From the NCBI RefSeq assembly GCF_000283155.1, contig NW_004454166.1, positions 11,681,874 to 11,745,873 on the forward strand: 64,000 bases of DNA, given 5' to 3'. The notes below the pieces were generated by a model, which saw nothing but the letters and a program-made list of their open reading frames with translations, had not been told where the DNA came from and ran no database searches. Positions 1 through 10,189 of this stretch are shown here, piece by piece (the first letter of the stretch is position 1; each line of letters begins with the position of its first letter). Source of the stretch: Ceratotherium simum simum. Its lineage: Eukaryota; Chordata; Mammalia; Perissodactyla; Rhinocerotidae. Both the position numbers and the translations under genes were made by a program.

Positions 1-364
1 ATGGTGTTACCCACATGTCTGGGGCCGCAGCTGAGATCTCTTTCCCTGTGGGCCTTATCCTCAAGGAGTCTGGCTGGGACTTGTAAACGTGGTGGCAGGA
101 GGGGCCAACAGCAGGAAAGGACGAGCCAAATGCACAGTGTTTCTCAAGTCTTTCCTTGCTTCACGTTTCCTGATGTCCTTTTGGCCAAAGACAGTCACAC
201 GGCCAACTGAGATTCAAGGGGTAGAGAAAGCAGACCCACTTCTTGACGGAAAGAACTGCAAGTCACACTGCAGGAATGGGAAGGATTTTTAGGTGGGGAA
301 TCCAGTGATCTTGGTGTATATGACAGGTGGTGGAGAAGAGGAGCCTGAAGAGATGAAAGTACAT
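1..364. other. unassigned non-coding sequence
   Basis: I recognise no gene or repeat family here. The short open frames overlap one another on both strands, with no splice or protein signature. Confidence 0.5.
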
Positions 365-595
365 CCTGATGGGCCTCAAATGCCAAGTAAACAGGTTTCA
401 ACTTTGTTCTGTAAGTGATAGGAATTTGTGAAGAGATTCAAGCAGGGGAGCGAGTACAGGGTCTGGTTTGCATTTTAGAAAGCACTTTCTGGTGGCTGTG
501 AGAAGGCTGGTTGGAAGGAGGTGAGATTCAAAGCAAAGAATCCAGTAGGTCGTCTGTAGTTCAGGAACAGGGAGCCAAGGCCTGAACTAAGACCG
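365..595 (+). repeat. repeat X (ancient mammalian repeat), 3' part
   Basis: Phrases 'attcaagcaggggagcgag' and 'tgcattttagaaagcac', then 'tttctggtggctgtg', match the 3' part of a repeat widespread in mammals, whose family name I do not assign. Other copies here are at about 11.9, 13.7, 20.5, 31.4, 39.3, 42.3, 45.3 and 59.4 kb. I call this family repeat X throughout. Confidence 0.55.
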
Positions 596-604
596 CGTTG
601 CTGT

Positions 605-715
605 GCTCCTTGAAGGCAAGGCGATGACTTGCTCGTGGTTTAGCCCCAGTGTTCAGCATAGGGGCTGGTTTAGAGTAGGTGGTCAATGAATACTCAAAGG
701 AGTGTTGGAGGAGAG
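605..715 (+). repeat. L2 LINE 3' end
   Basis: 'gctccttgaaggcaagg', then 'ccccagtgttcagcata' and 'gtggtcaatgaatactcaaa', follow the order of the L2 3' UTR (gain-of-length phrase, source phrase, 'gtgctcaataaa' terminus). No ORF remains. Confidence 0.6.
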
Positions 716-934
716 CATAGTATGCTTTGAGTGATCCTTAGAGGTGGGATCCCCAGGGCTTTCCTGACAGGCAGCAACAGATGGGGAGAAGAATGAGGTG
801 GGGGTGAGGGGTCAAGGATTGCCTCATTTCAGCCAAGGGGATGATGGCTGGGTGCAGAGTCAGAAACCCATCACGAGGAATGAGGACACATGCCTCTCTG
901 TCCATCTTCTGTCATCTTCTTCAGGCCAGGGAGG

Positions 935-1055
935 CCTTCTGGGTTGACCTTGGCTAGTTCACTTCATTTGCCAGGGACTCACTTCCCAAATTCTGTAAAT
1001 GGAGATAGTAACTCCAGGCACCAGGCAATGCCAAGAATGTGCTTTGAGGAGAAAC
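935..1055 (+). repeat. MIR SINE, weak
   Basis: 'ttgaccttggctagttcac' followed by 'tctgtaaatggagatagta' resembles the MIR core ('tgaccttgggcaagttac ... catctgtaaaatgg'). Highly diverged; both ends are unclear. Confidence 0.4.
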
Positions 1056-1257
1056 CATGAGAGAACCCCACTTAAAGGGCAGCCATTACTGATGCCCACT
1101 CATCATGGTTGAGTGCCATTGGATAAACCTGCCCATGTCAAGGGCAGGCTGGGTGTCTTGGAGCAGATACTCTTCCTTAATAGAGAAGTTTTCCATTGGG
1201 AGCTTTCTGGTGGTGATGTGCAATGCTATTGCCATTCTGCATTTCCAAAGCATGTTA

Positions 1258-1430
1258 GTCTCCCTAATGAGATAATCTACTTAATGTCCTGGTGAAGTCA
1301 AGGGCTATTATGCCCATTTCCCAGATAATGGATGTCCCATTGGAGGTGGTAGAGATTGGCAGGGAAAGTCTCAGCAGAGGCTAGGACAGAACCTAGAAGT
1401 CTGAACTCTACCCTCAAGGTCATGGCCCTT
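1258..1430 (-). repeat. MIR SINE
   Basis: Read on the minus strand. On plus it shows 'tatgcccatttcccagataa' and then the 'cagaacctagaagtctgaa' region that corresponds to MIR's 'gattcgaacccaggtctg'. Confidence 0.6.
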
Positions 1431-1654
1431 CTCCAGGATAAGCTCCAATACAGGTTTCTCGGGTTTACTCAACTCCAGGACTAACAAGCTTCTCCGAGTC
1501 CTTTCTCTCCAACAGCCATCTTTGTGTAAACAGCTAAAAAGCAATGTTCCAATTAATGAAAAAAGCTGTTCCATAAAAGGGATTCATATGAGATCAAAAG
1601 GGTTTATAACTGGGACAGGCCTGCAAGCTTTGAATGCTGTGTGTATCTGGCGTG

Positions 1655-1845
1655 TGTTGTAATTAATACATACATTGAACATTATACATAATGTTCATGT
1701 TAGTGACCCAATGCACAATTCATATGTTAATGCTATTAATTGCATATTACCTAGGCTGCTTAATGAACATTACATAGGTTTTTAATGAGTGTAGTTATTG
1801 TAATTGAATTCAATTATATTCCTGCTATGCATGTGAAGTCAATTG
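1655..1845. promoter_or_regulatory. AT-rich homeodomain/POU site cluster, candidate enhancer
   Basis: Seen: about fourteen TAAT/ATTA cores in about 160 bp, including TAATTAAT (1660-1667), ATTAATTGCATATTA (1735-1749), ATGCAT (1827-1832) and a perfect 16 bp palindrome TAATTGAATTCAATTA (1801-1816). A 9 bp inverted repeat lies at 1677-1696 (gaacattat-ac-ataatgttc). No repeat family is recognised. Inferred: clusters like this occur in developmental enhancers, but AT-rich drift could also produce them. Confidence 0.35.
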
Positions 1846-1849
1846 AATA

Positions 1850-2439
1850 GCTGTTCCCCACAGGGTCCAAGCAAAAGGAAACAGGTGTTTGCAGTGAGGA
1901 CAATTTATAAGCTGGAGCAAGTGGAAGGGAGAGGCCAAGGGCCAGGGGTGACCTGCTCTGTGAGGCCCGGATGGTGGGGCACAAAGCAGGGTTAACAGCA
2001 GGCAGTGTCTGCACAAAGGCAGGATCTCCTGCCGCCCCTTTGCTGTGGGTTTGGAGCAGGGTACAGGCCTGGAGCCCTGAGGACGGCCACGCCCATGCTG
2101 TAACAGGACACTCTCCTCCTGGCTGACCCAAAGCTGGAGGGTAGTTGCATCACTTCCTCTGGCATAGTGGAGACCACGTGACTCGGGCATCTGTGCTTGC
2201 CAGGGATGCTGGCACAGGAGGCCTCAAGCCTAGCGATGCTTCTTTTCTCCAGAATCCATGTCTGGAGCAGAGGGGCAAAGCTGGTGTGGCAGCGGCTGCT
2301 GTCACTGCTGCTCACGTAGGCTTAATGCTCACACCCCCAGAAGGGGCAGCCCTGTGAGCGCAGAGAACCAGGGAACGACGAGGCATTGGCATTCTGGACA
2401 CTTACCTCCCTAGGGAAAGGAAGAGAAAGGCAACTCAGA
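1850..2439. other. unique non-coding sequence
   Basis: Moderately GC-rich DNA with three overlapping minus-strand open frames (105, 121 and 107 codons) in different phases over the same bases. None shows a domain or plausible splice context, so I do not call a gene. Confidence 0.5.
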
Positions 2440-2690
2440 TGTGATGGGTACCTGCCGTAGGCTGGGCCCTGCCGATGTGACCTTCTTTAATCTCACAGGG
2501 AAAAAGGCAGGATATGTCCGCTTGGTTGAAGCGATCCTAAGCTTCAAGAGAGGTTAGAAATTTGCCCAAGGTTTCCTCCCCTGCTGCCTCCCCGCCCAAC
2601 ACCACACAGCTAGTTGGAGGTGGGATCAGGATTTGAATCCAGGTCTGTCTTACTCCGAAGGTTACAGCATCAAATTACCCCAGGCTGTCT
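2440..2690 (-). repeat. MIR SINE
   Basis: On plus: 'tttgcccaaggtttcctcc', 'cacacagctagttggaggtg' and 'ggatttgaatccaggtctg' in antisense-MIR order. A C-rich insertion separates the 'gcccaaggt' and 'cacagctag' parts. Confidence 0.75.
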
Positions 2691-2749
2691 CTATGCAATT
2701 TTGTGGTCCTGATTTCTTTTTTCTTTTCTTTACTCTTGAAAATCTTTAA

Positions 2750-3335
2750 TATTCTATAATTAAAATTTTTTTAAAACTGAGGTGTAAATGACATATAACA
2801 TTATGTTAGTTTCAGATGTGTAACATAATGCCTCGATATTTGTATATATTGTAAAATAATCACCACAATAAATCTGGTTAATATCTGTCACCATACATAA
2901 TTATATAATTTTTTTTCTTGTGATGAGATCTTTCAAGATTTACTCTCTTAGCAACTTTCAAATATGCAATACAGTATTACTAACTATAGTCACCAAGCTG
3001 TGCATTACATCTCCATGACTTATTTATCTTATAACTGGAAGTTTGTACCTTTTGATCTCTTTCACTCATTTCACCCACCCCTAACCCCCATCACTGGCAA
3101 CCACCAATCTGATCTCCGTATCTACAAGCTCAGTTTTTTTTTTTTTTATTCCACATATACAGTATTTGTCTTTCTCTGTCTGACTTATTTCACTTAGCAT
3201 AATGCCCTCAAGGTCCATCCATGTTGTCACAAATGGCAAGATTTCCTTCTTTTTTATGGCTGAATAATATTCCATTGTGTATATATGCCACATTTTCCTT
3301 ATCCATTTGTCCATGGATGTTGTGGTTCTACTTTC
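2750..3335 (-). mobile_element. L1 LINE, 5'-truncated (3' UTR plus ORF2 end)
   Basis: The element reads right to left. The right part is the antisense ORF2 C-terminal region ('ggtccatccatgttgtcaca', 'attccattgtgtatatatgc'); the left part is 3' UTR with 'tgacatataacattatgtta'. Only the last roughly 580 bp of an element that is about 6 kb when complete remain, the usual outcome of truncated reverse transcription. A 14 bp poly(T) run at 3135 interrupts it. Confidence 0.9.
3145..3317 (-). pseudogene. L1 ORF2 C-terminal fragment
   Basis: The minus frame contains the L1 ORF2p end signature MEYYSAIKK followed by TTWMDLEGIMLSEISQTEK. This is the extreme C-terminal region past the reverse transcriptase domain. 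With no endonuclease or RT motifs left it is a dead fragment, and the surrounding 152-codon frame is partly non-L1 sequence. Confidence 0.85.
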
Positions 3336-4129
3336 AAAGGCTGCTCTAGAAGTTGATGCTAAGATAATGATGGAAAGAAAAGCTTGGCACAGATAGCAGG
3401 ATAGAGAGAAAAGGAAAGAAGGGAAAAGGAACAATTTTTTTAAAAAATCACAGAGAGAAAACCTCATTTTTCCAGTAAAACTTCTTGCAAAGTATAGATT
3501 TGCATGTTTCCTCTTCTGCCTCTCTCTCTCCACTCTCATTGACCGCCAATTTGCTAATGTTAGGCTGGCCAGGAATATACTTTCTATTTAGAAAACGAAT
3601 ACAGCCAGATTTGGGTCTAGTCCTGGGGACTGACTCACTTTTGCTGGGATGACACATTTACTGCGCATGTTTCACAATTTTCAGAAACACCAGATTTATT
3701 TCTGTCAATACCCAGAGCCTCACATCCCTGTCCACCTACGGCCACACACTGAGGTGTTGCTATTTTTTTCCCTGGGTCCTAAATGAATGGGAAGACTTCC
3801 CGTGCCTGAAACATCACCCTCGTTTGTAGGGAGAGAGAGTCTGGCCAAGAATCGCAGTGTTTTTAAACCAGAATTTGGCTGGCTTTCAGTAGCCACCATG
3901 CCAAGGCTGTACCAGCCAGAAGGATGGCTGTGAGTGTGGAGGGGGTATGAGACTTGAAAACAAGGCAGAAAAAGAAAAAAACAGGCAGACAGCAGAGAGG
4001 GGAGGAAAGAATTGAGGGTTGATTAAGTTTGGAGTGGAGGGAAGGAAGAGGCAGAGAAGAAATTTTAAAAGAAAAAGATGGAAAGAGAAATAATGAAGGA
4101 AGAGGGAGGGAGGGATGAATTCATTTTAA
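3336..4129. other. unique sequence with purine-rich patches
   Basis: No gene. GA-rich stretches occur near 3400-3430 and 3950-4120. The rest has no repeat I recognise. Confidence 0.5.
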
Positions 4130-4620
4130 CTAATCAACTACTATGTGGGTGCCAAGCATTCTTTGGGGTGCTTCTACACATCACCTCATTCGACTCTCAT
4201 AACCACTTTTTTTTTGGTGAGAAAGATTTTTCTCTGGGCTAACGTCTGTTGCCAACCTTCCTCTTTTTTTTGCTTAAGGAAGACTGGCCCTGGGCTAACA
4301 TCTGTGCCAGTCTTCCTCTATTTTGTATGTGAGTTGCCTCCACAGCATGGCTTGACCAGTGGTGTAGGTCCACACCCAGGATCTGAACCCACGACCCTGG
4401 GCTGCAGAAGTGGAGCACGCCGGACTTAACCACTACGCCACGGGGACAATGCCTCTCATAACCACTTTGTGGGTAAGCGTTACTAATCGCCACAATTATT
4501 AATAAGGAAGTGGGGGGCTCAGGAAGTTGGAATAGCATGCCCTAGTTTATGCTGACAGTACGAGTCAGAGCAAGGATTTGAACCTCTGGCTCTCTAACTC
4601 CTCAGGACTCTGCTGGGGAT
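4130..4620 (-). repeat. MIR SINE split by an ERE
   Basis: Left part (4130-4209) has 'tactatgtgggtgccaagca'; right part (4469-4620) has 'caaggatttgaacctctggc'. The two are collinear antisense-MIR halves separated by the ERE at 4210-4452, so the MIR predates it. Confidence 0.75.
4210..4452 (-). mobile_element. ERE SINE (two-unit tail type)
   Basis: Antisense ERE: tRNA-like head at the right end ('cttaaccactacgccacgg') and, to the left, two 'gggctaac(a/g)tctg(t)' units. Flanked by a perfect 16 bp target-site duplication, 'ctctcataaccacttt', at 4194-4209 and 4453-4468, as expected for L1-driven insertion. The poly(T) is the antisense A-tail. Confidence 0.95.
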
Positions 4621-4624
4621 CAGA

Positions 4625-5566
4625 GAGCATGATGGGAGCCCCCAGGATCTGAATGGCCTGTGACAGTCCCCTCTCAGGGGGTTGTTTACACTCTTAGACA
4701 TTAAGTGCTTAAGACTCGAGGGCCTGCCACATATACAAGGCTCGGGATTCAGAGCTATCTGGAAACTTTCTCCAGGGTAAACAAAAACAACCACTTCAAC
4801 TCTTTTGCCAACAAATCTCTCTCCAAAAAGAAAAGGAAAGGAAAAGGGAAAGTGATGCTATTTTTCCCCTCCAAAGTAAAGGTTACAACAACATTTTCTT
4901 TGAGCTGATGCGAGAGCGGCCAGCAGACATTTCTTTGGTAACCATCTCCATGTGTCCGTGTGGAAAGTACCTTGCAGTGACTAAGCATGAGTCGAGGTGA
5001 TTCACTTGTCACTCTGCTTGGGGACTTTGGTCTTGTCCTGGCGGCTGCAGACTGTTTTCCTCGGCTTCTGACCCACCCCCACCCCCACCCCCCACATATG
5101 GCACAGGTGCCTGGGAATGGACCCCTTTCTTTGCTCAGAAGGTGAGGACCATGGGGAGGGGTGGAAAGCTCTCTCCGGACCCCTGTTAGTCCTTCTAGGA
5201 AGTCTTAGCTGCCAACTTCCTTGGCGGCTGAGGAGTCAGGGGTCCGAAGCGGTGTCTGAAATTAAACGAAGTTTATTTACCGAGAATCCAGGATAGGCTG
5301 GGAGTTTTCTCTTAGGCTGTCTCATTCTCCCTCACAGTAATGCAGGGAGGCCCTTGTTGCTTTCCTTCCGCATTTAAACTGAGGACCTCACAGGCAGACA
5401 GGGCTGATAGTTCACACCCACATGGCCCGAGAACACAGGGCTGGCAAAGGGCGGTGAAGCAAGGCTGCCCATCGGGCACAGAGAAGCCCAAATGGGACCA
5501 GCCCCTTTCCAGGGTCATTCTGCCTGATAATTCTTTCTAAATTTAAACTTTTTATTAAAATCATAT
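4625..5566. other. unique non-coding sequence
   Basis: No gene or family recognised. Contains a run of AAAAGGAAAGGAAAAGGGAAA-like purines near 4828-4852 and the C-tract annotated separately. Confidence 0.5.
5072..5093 (-). other. G-quadruplex/i-motif-type C-tract
   Basis: Four C-runs of 3, 5, 5 and 6 bases separated by single A's. The minus strand is a G4-consensus sequence with one-nucleotide loops, the geometry that usually forms the most stable quadruplexes. Confidence 0.7.
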
Positions 5567-5907
5567 TGTCTTAGTCCTTTCGGGCTGCTGTAACGGAATA
5601 CCATAGACTGGGTGGCTTAAACAACAGAAATTTATTTCTCACAGTTCTGGAGGCTGGAAGTCCGAGATCAAGGCACTGGCTGACCTGATGTCCTGTGAGG
5701 GCTCACTCCTGCTTCATAGATGGGCATCTAGTTGCCGTGTCCTTACATGGTGGAAGGCGCAAGGGAGGCTCTGGGGCCTTTTTTATAAGGGCACTAATCT
5801 CAGGCACCTCTCAAAGGCCCCACCTCCAAATAGCATCACACTGGGTACTAGTTTTCAACATATGAATTTTGGGGGACACAAAATGAGTGTTTATTCAGTC
5901 TATGCCA
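5567..5907 (-). mobile_element. MLT1-like (ERVL-MaLR) solo LTR
   Basis: Antisense LTR starting 'tgtcttagtcc'. Hallmarks are 'accatagactgggtggctta', 'cagaaatttatttctcacag', 'tccttacatggtggaagg' and 'caacatatgaattttggggg'. No internal retroviral sequence is attached, so it is a solo LTR. Confidence 0.85.
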
Positions 5908-7095
5908 TATACACATATAGAAAAGGGCACATATCATGAATATACAGCTTGGTACATTTTCATAAACTGAATACAGCCTGTAACCAACATCCAAATCGAG
6001 AAACCATGTTACCTGTGGTAGCTTGTCTCCAAGATGGCTGCCATCAATTCCTTCCTTCCATGTACCTGCATGCCCTTTACCCAGGAGAAGTAAAATCTCT
6101 TCCTCTCCTCCCTTTGAATCTAGATTGGCTTTAGTGACGACTTTGACCAACAGAACGAAGTGGAAACGACACTAAGGCTGGGTCATGAGAAGGCTTGCAG
6201 CTTCCAGCTGGGTCTCATGGAAACTCTGGGAGCTTTGGACCGCTGTGTAAGAAGTCCAGCTATTCTGAGGCCTCCATGGTGGAGAGGCTCTCCTGTCGAG
6301 AGTTCCAGCAGAGTCCATGCTTCCGGTGACCCCTGCCCAAGCACGAAACTTGTTAGGACAGCTTTCTTGGACCCTGCAGACCAGACCATCTGCCAGCTGA
6401 AGACCACTGAGTGACCTCCATCAAAACCGCATAGAGTGAAATAATCATCCAGCTGAGCCCTGCTTGAAGTCCCGACCCACAAAGTCGTGAGATATAAAGA
6501 AACAGTTGTTGTTTTAAGCCCCTAAGTTTTGGGGTAATTTATTAGGCAGCAATATATCATTAAACATTTTCCATCATTGCAGAAGCCCTTTGGTGACCCT
6601 TTCCAGTCACGATGTTCCTTCTGATGGGAACCATTCTCTTGACTTCCCATGCTATAGATTATTTCTACCTGTCTGTATACTTTCTATCAGTGGAATCACA
6701 CAATATGTCCTTTTTTTGTATCTGGCCTCTTTGGCTCAGTATCATGTTATGAATTATTCCCTGATGTTGCATGTAGCTACAGATCATCATTCTCATCGCT
6801 GTATTCCATTGTGTGAATATATTTATTTATCCATTCTACTGTTGATAGACATGGGTGCTGTTTCCAGCTTTTGGCTATTATAAATAGCATTGCTGTGAAC
6901 GTTCTGGTGTGCGTTTCTGTCGGATATATACTGGGTGGGGACCTGCTGGGAATAAGGTGTTTTCAGCTTTTGTAGCTATGGCCACAAAGGTTTTCAAAGT
7001 GGTGGCACCAATTTCTACTCTTATCAGCAGAGTTTGAGGGTTGCTTCGCTTTCTCCTCAGCACTCGCTGTTTACTGTCTTTTTCATTTTGTGTTG
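5908..7095 (-). mobile_element. L1-type LINE 3' fragment, split by an LTR
   Basis: Left piece (5908-6013) has 'ggtacattttcataaactga' and 'gtaaccaacatccaaatcg'. The sequence resumes at about 6563 with 'aacattttccatcattgcag' and continues past 'tctactgttgatagacatgg' and 'aatagcattgctgtgaacg' to about 7095. The halves join logically across the LTR at 6014-6562. Confidence 0.8.
6014..6562 (+). mobile_element. MaLR-like solo LTR inserted in L1
   Basis: Starts 'tgtggtagcttgtctccaag' and ends 'aagttttggggtaatttatt' followed by 'aggcagcaatatatca', the 3' signature of older MaLR/ERVL LTRs ('gttttaagcc..ctaagtttt'). It replaces nothing in the L1 it interrupts. Subfamily not assigned. Confidence 0.65.
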
Positions 7096-7109
7096 AGAAT
7101 TGTATACAA

Positions 7110-7728
7110 TTTGCTAGCACGCAAGAACTAGCAGGGCTGTCCACCTGCCAGCGTGGCGTCTGGAGCACGCAGGCTAAATGCAGAAAAGCTGAGCTCCCTC
7201 CACCCAGATGGGGAGCAATGTTACAACTGCTCGTTCATGTCCCAAAGGAAGGTTGCTGGGGTCAGCTTCCACTGCCGCATTCATCTGGAGAGCTTCTGCT
7301 TTGTTAAGTCAGGCTCACTCACTGAAGATGTGATGCAGGAAGTGATCGGGATTATGACTCTTTTCTTCATTCTTGGGCCCTGAGTCATGTCCAGGTCATA
7401 GGGTATTTGGAAGAAGGTGAGGCAGGGCACGGTGCTTGGGTTTATTTTAGGACAATCAGGTGGCTGGGTCGTAAAAACCTATTCAGGGGATTTGAAAATT
7501 CATGGTGCCAGACCCTCAATGACTCACACATTTGTGCTTCCTAATTGATGTGATGACACATCCGGGCACACTGAACTTGAAGTTACAAGGGAAAAAACAA
7601 GTGTGTGGCTGCTTTGGACAGAGGGATTGAGCATGTGGCAACGGGAAAAAGTGTGGTTCTCCTGTAGCTCACTTGCCCCAAGTCCAGTAGAATCACAGAT
7701 TTTGAAAAATGACAGAAACTTGGTGTGA
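7110..7728. other. unique non-coding sequence
   Basis: No gene. Just upstream a perfect 14 bp palindrome, AATTGTATACAATT, lies at 7098-7111 at the end of the L1. Two overlapping short frames (7041-7383) have no family resemblance. Confidence 0.5.
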
Positions 7729-7971
7729 TGGTTGGTTTTTTGTGTTAACATGAGTACTAGGCTGTAGTACCCAGTTATTTAATCAAACACTATCTAGGTG
7801 TTGCTGGAAGGCATTTCATAGATGTGGTTAACATCTACAATCAGTTGACTTTAAGCAAAGGAGGTTGCTCTTGATAATGTAGGTGGGCCTCATCCACTCA
7901 GTTGAAGGTTTAAGAGCAAAAACTAAGGTTTCCTGGAACAGAAGAAATTCTGACTCAAGACTGCAGCATCA

Positions 7972-8230
7972 TGGCTAGCCCCGTGGTGTAGTGTTTAAGT
8001 CCAGCGCCCTCTGCTTCAGCGACCCAGGGTCGTGGGTTCAGAACTCAGGTACAGACCTACACCACTCATCAAACCATGCTGTGGTAGTGACCCACATACA
8101 AAATAGAGGAAGACTGGCACAGATGTTAGCTCAGGGCCAATCTTCCTCAAGCAAAAAAAAAAAAAAAAGGGAGGAAAATTGGCAATAGATGTTAGCTCAG
8201 AGCGAATCTTCCCCACCAAAAAAAACAAAA
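7972..8230 (+). mobile_element. ERE SINE, first of an abutting pair
   Basis: Head 'gctagccccgtggtgtagtg', middle 'aaccatgctgtggtagtgac', then two 'gatgttagctcag' units ending in an A-rich tail. Its left flank is the target-site duplication 'aagactgcagcatca' (7957-7971), whose partner lies after the second ERE. Confidence 0.92.
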
Positions 8231-8415
8231 GGGCCGGCCCCATGACGTAGTGGTTAAGTTTTGCATGCTCTGCCTCAGCAGCCCAGGTTTGCAGGTTCAG
8301 ACCTGGGTGCACACCTACACCACTTATCAAGCCATGCTATGGCGGCGACCCACCTACAAATAGAAGAAGACTGGTACAGCTGTTAGCTGACAGCCAATCT
8401 TCCTCACCAAGAAAA
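8231..8415 (+). mobile_element. ERE SINE, second of an abutting pair
   Basis: Head 'gggccggccccatgacgtag' follows directly on the A-tail of the previous ERE. It ends 'ttcctcaccaagaaaaa' before 'aagactgcagcatca' (8416-8430). It has one tail unit only and is more diverged in the head than a recent ERE. Confidence 0.92.
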
Positions 8416-8474
8416 AAGACTGCAGCATCAACTCCTGCCTGAGTTTCTAGCCCGCCCTATGGATTTCAGACTCA

Positions 8475-8612
8475 ATATATATATGTATATATATACACAT
8501 GTATGCACACACATATATATATATATTCATCTGTACACACATATGGGTAGACAGATTGATGAATAGATGGATGGATGGATGCATGGATGGATAGATAGAT
8601 AGACAAATACTA
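8475..8612. repeat. (AT/CA)n and (GATG/ATAG)n microsatellites
   Basis: Impure 'atatatatgtatatatatac' with 'cacacacatatatatatata' is followed by 'gatggatggatgcatggatg' and 'gatagatagatag'. They sit at the place where the host LTR has an 'ctctctatatat' stretch in related copies, so they probably expanded from it. Confidence 0.85.
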
Positions 8613-8667
8613 CTGGTTTTATTTTTCTGGAGAACCCTGACTGATTCATATGGTATAAATGAAATTA

Positions 8668-8907
8668 GGGGCCTGCTCCATAGTGTAGTGGTTAAGTGTC
8701 TGCATTCTGCTGCTGGCGGCCTGGGTTTGGATCCTGGGCGTGCACCAAGGCACCACTTGTCAGGCCATGCTGTGGCGGCGTCCCATATAAAGTGGAGGAA
8801 GATGGGCACGGATGTTAGCCCAGGGCCAGTCTTCCTCAGCAAAAAAAGAGGATGGGCAGATGTTACCTCAGGGCTGTTCTTCCTGTAATTAAAAAAAAAA
8901 AAAAATT
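8668..8907 (+). mobile_element. ERE SINE (two-unit tail type)
   Basis: Starts 'ggggcctgctccatagtgta'; carries 'ggtttggatcctgggcgtgc' (B-box region), 'ggcacggatgttagcccagg' and a degenerate second unit. A(15) tail. Candidate flanking duplication is imperfect (taaatgaaatta / taaacaaaatta), so this copy is older. Confidence 0.92.
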
Positions 8908-8919
8908 TAAACAAAATTA

Positions 8920-9670
8920 AACAATCCAGAAGAAATTCACAGATTTTGACTAGAGGCCCACTTATTCTAAGTTTCTATAATTTCCTGAGGGTGGGTCTGA
9001 TTATCAGGTGTCCGCCCTGCTCAGCCTGACTCAATTGTAAGAGGACTGAAGCTGAAAACCCCACTATGGCTACTCAGAAAACTTCTCAGTGATGCTTTGA
9101 GACGTCTGTTGATCCTGTAGCCAAACTCTTGACCGTGGTTAGCCCCCACCAGCTTCTGTGAAAATTCATTTTCTTTCAATATTAGACTGTAGCTGACAGT
9201 GATTCTCTATGACGTAACTTGGAGTCAGAATTGAGGGGTCCTCCGTGATTGCCTGCCCTCTCCTAACTCATTCAGTCTGAAAACACCACGGTTCTCACCG
9301 ACTTAGACTAAACTGTGACTAGCACTAGACTTACAATGATGGTCTTATGTTTTGTTCTTTTATAAGTAGAGTCAATAAAATAATTCTTAAAAACAACTTT
9401 TATATTAATGATTTGAAAGATAATGTTATTTCTGTATAAATAACTGGGTATTTTTGCTACAAAATAATCCACGTGGCCCCATACTTGGATTTCAGAGACG
9501 TAGCTCGTGATGGCCAAACAAATTGGCCAAGCTCGAACGCTTCTGCCCCAGACCTCACTGTCTCGGGCCTCTGATAACCGCACAGTGCAACCTTGGATGG
9601 GTCACTTAGTCCCCTACACCCGAGTTTCGTAGATGCCAGAGCAGGGAGGAACTCATGAGGTCATCTCACG
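8920..9670. other. unique non-coding sequence
   Basis: Nothing recognised as gene or repeat. AT-rich from 9330 to 9470. Confidence 0.5.
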
Positions 9671-9700
9671 TTGACATTGACATTGACATGACATTGACAT
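9671..9700 (+). repeat. (TTGACA)n short tandem repeat
   Basis: Three exact TTGACA units, then a TGACA unit and another TTGACA, within 30 bp. Confidence 0.9.
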
Positions 9701-10189
9701 GGCGTATTTGACATCTCATGGCACATTTCCTCCCGGAAATAGAAAACATCAAACATCAGTAAGAGGTCTGTATGCCCAACCCTGTGCATATAGGCCTTGG
9801 GTCATGGATTCCAATGCTTCTAGCTTTCTGTAGAAAAAGTGACAATCGTTATCTGTAATTTTAACCCTAAACTCTGGATATACTCAGTTTTACTTATTGT
9901 TTGCCTTCCTTGGAGATGTTTTATATACATATCCATATTGAAATGCCTTACATACACTGTGATATGCCTATGGATCCACATGTACACACATAAATGAGAT
10001 ATCTGTTGATGTCAGTGGGTATTCCTGCCTCAGAACCGGGACCATGAGCACCGACCTGTCAGAGGCACGGGGCAGGCTCATGCTGCTGTGAAAGCATTCT
10101 AACCAGTCCCCTGACTCCAGGGTTCCCCGTCAACGCATTCTCCTGCACGCAGGGCACTCCCACAGAGCCTCACAGGAGGTTATATCACT
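9701..10189. other. unique non-coding sequence
   Basis: No gene or repeat recognised. The stretch 9900-10000 is rich in TACATA/ACACA words. Confidence 0.5.

Larger units (their letters stand above)
7729..8655 (+). mobile_element. TG...CA LTR-like repeat, split by two EREs
   Basis: Begins 'tgatggttggttttttgtgt' and carries 'gtgggcctcatccactcagt' with 'tgaaggtttaagagcaaaaa'. After the EREs it resumes at 8431 and ends 'tggagaaccctgactgattc'. A related antisense copy is at 34128-34547. The order and the TG start with a 'gactaataca'-like end suggest a MaLR/ERVL-type LTR, but I cannot name the subfamily. Confidence 0.6.

Noticed and set aside
3081..3539. 152-codon minus frame as a cellular gene
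   Set aside because: Its centre is the L1 ORF2 C-terminus; the rest is flanking non-L1 sequence.
8447..8914. 155-codon minus-strand frame
   Set aside because: Made of antisense ERE and (AT/CA)n, (GATG)n microsatellite translation.
9671..9720. CRISPR-like direct repeats
   Set aside because: 6 bp units without spacers in a mammalian genome; a simple microsatellite.
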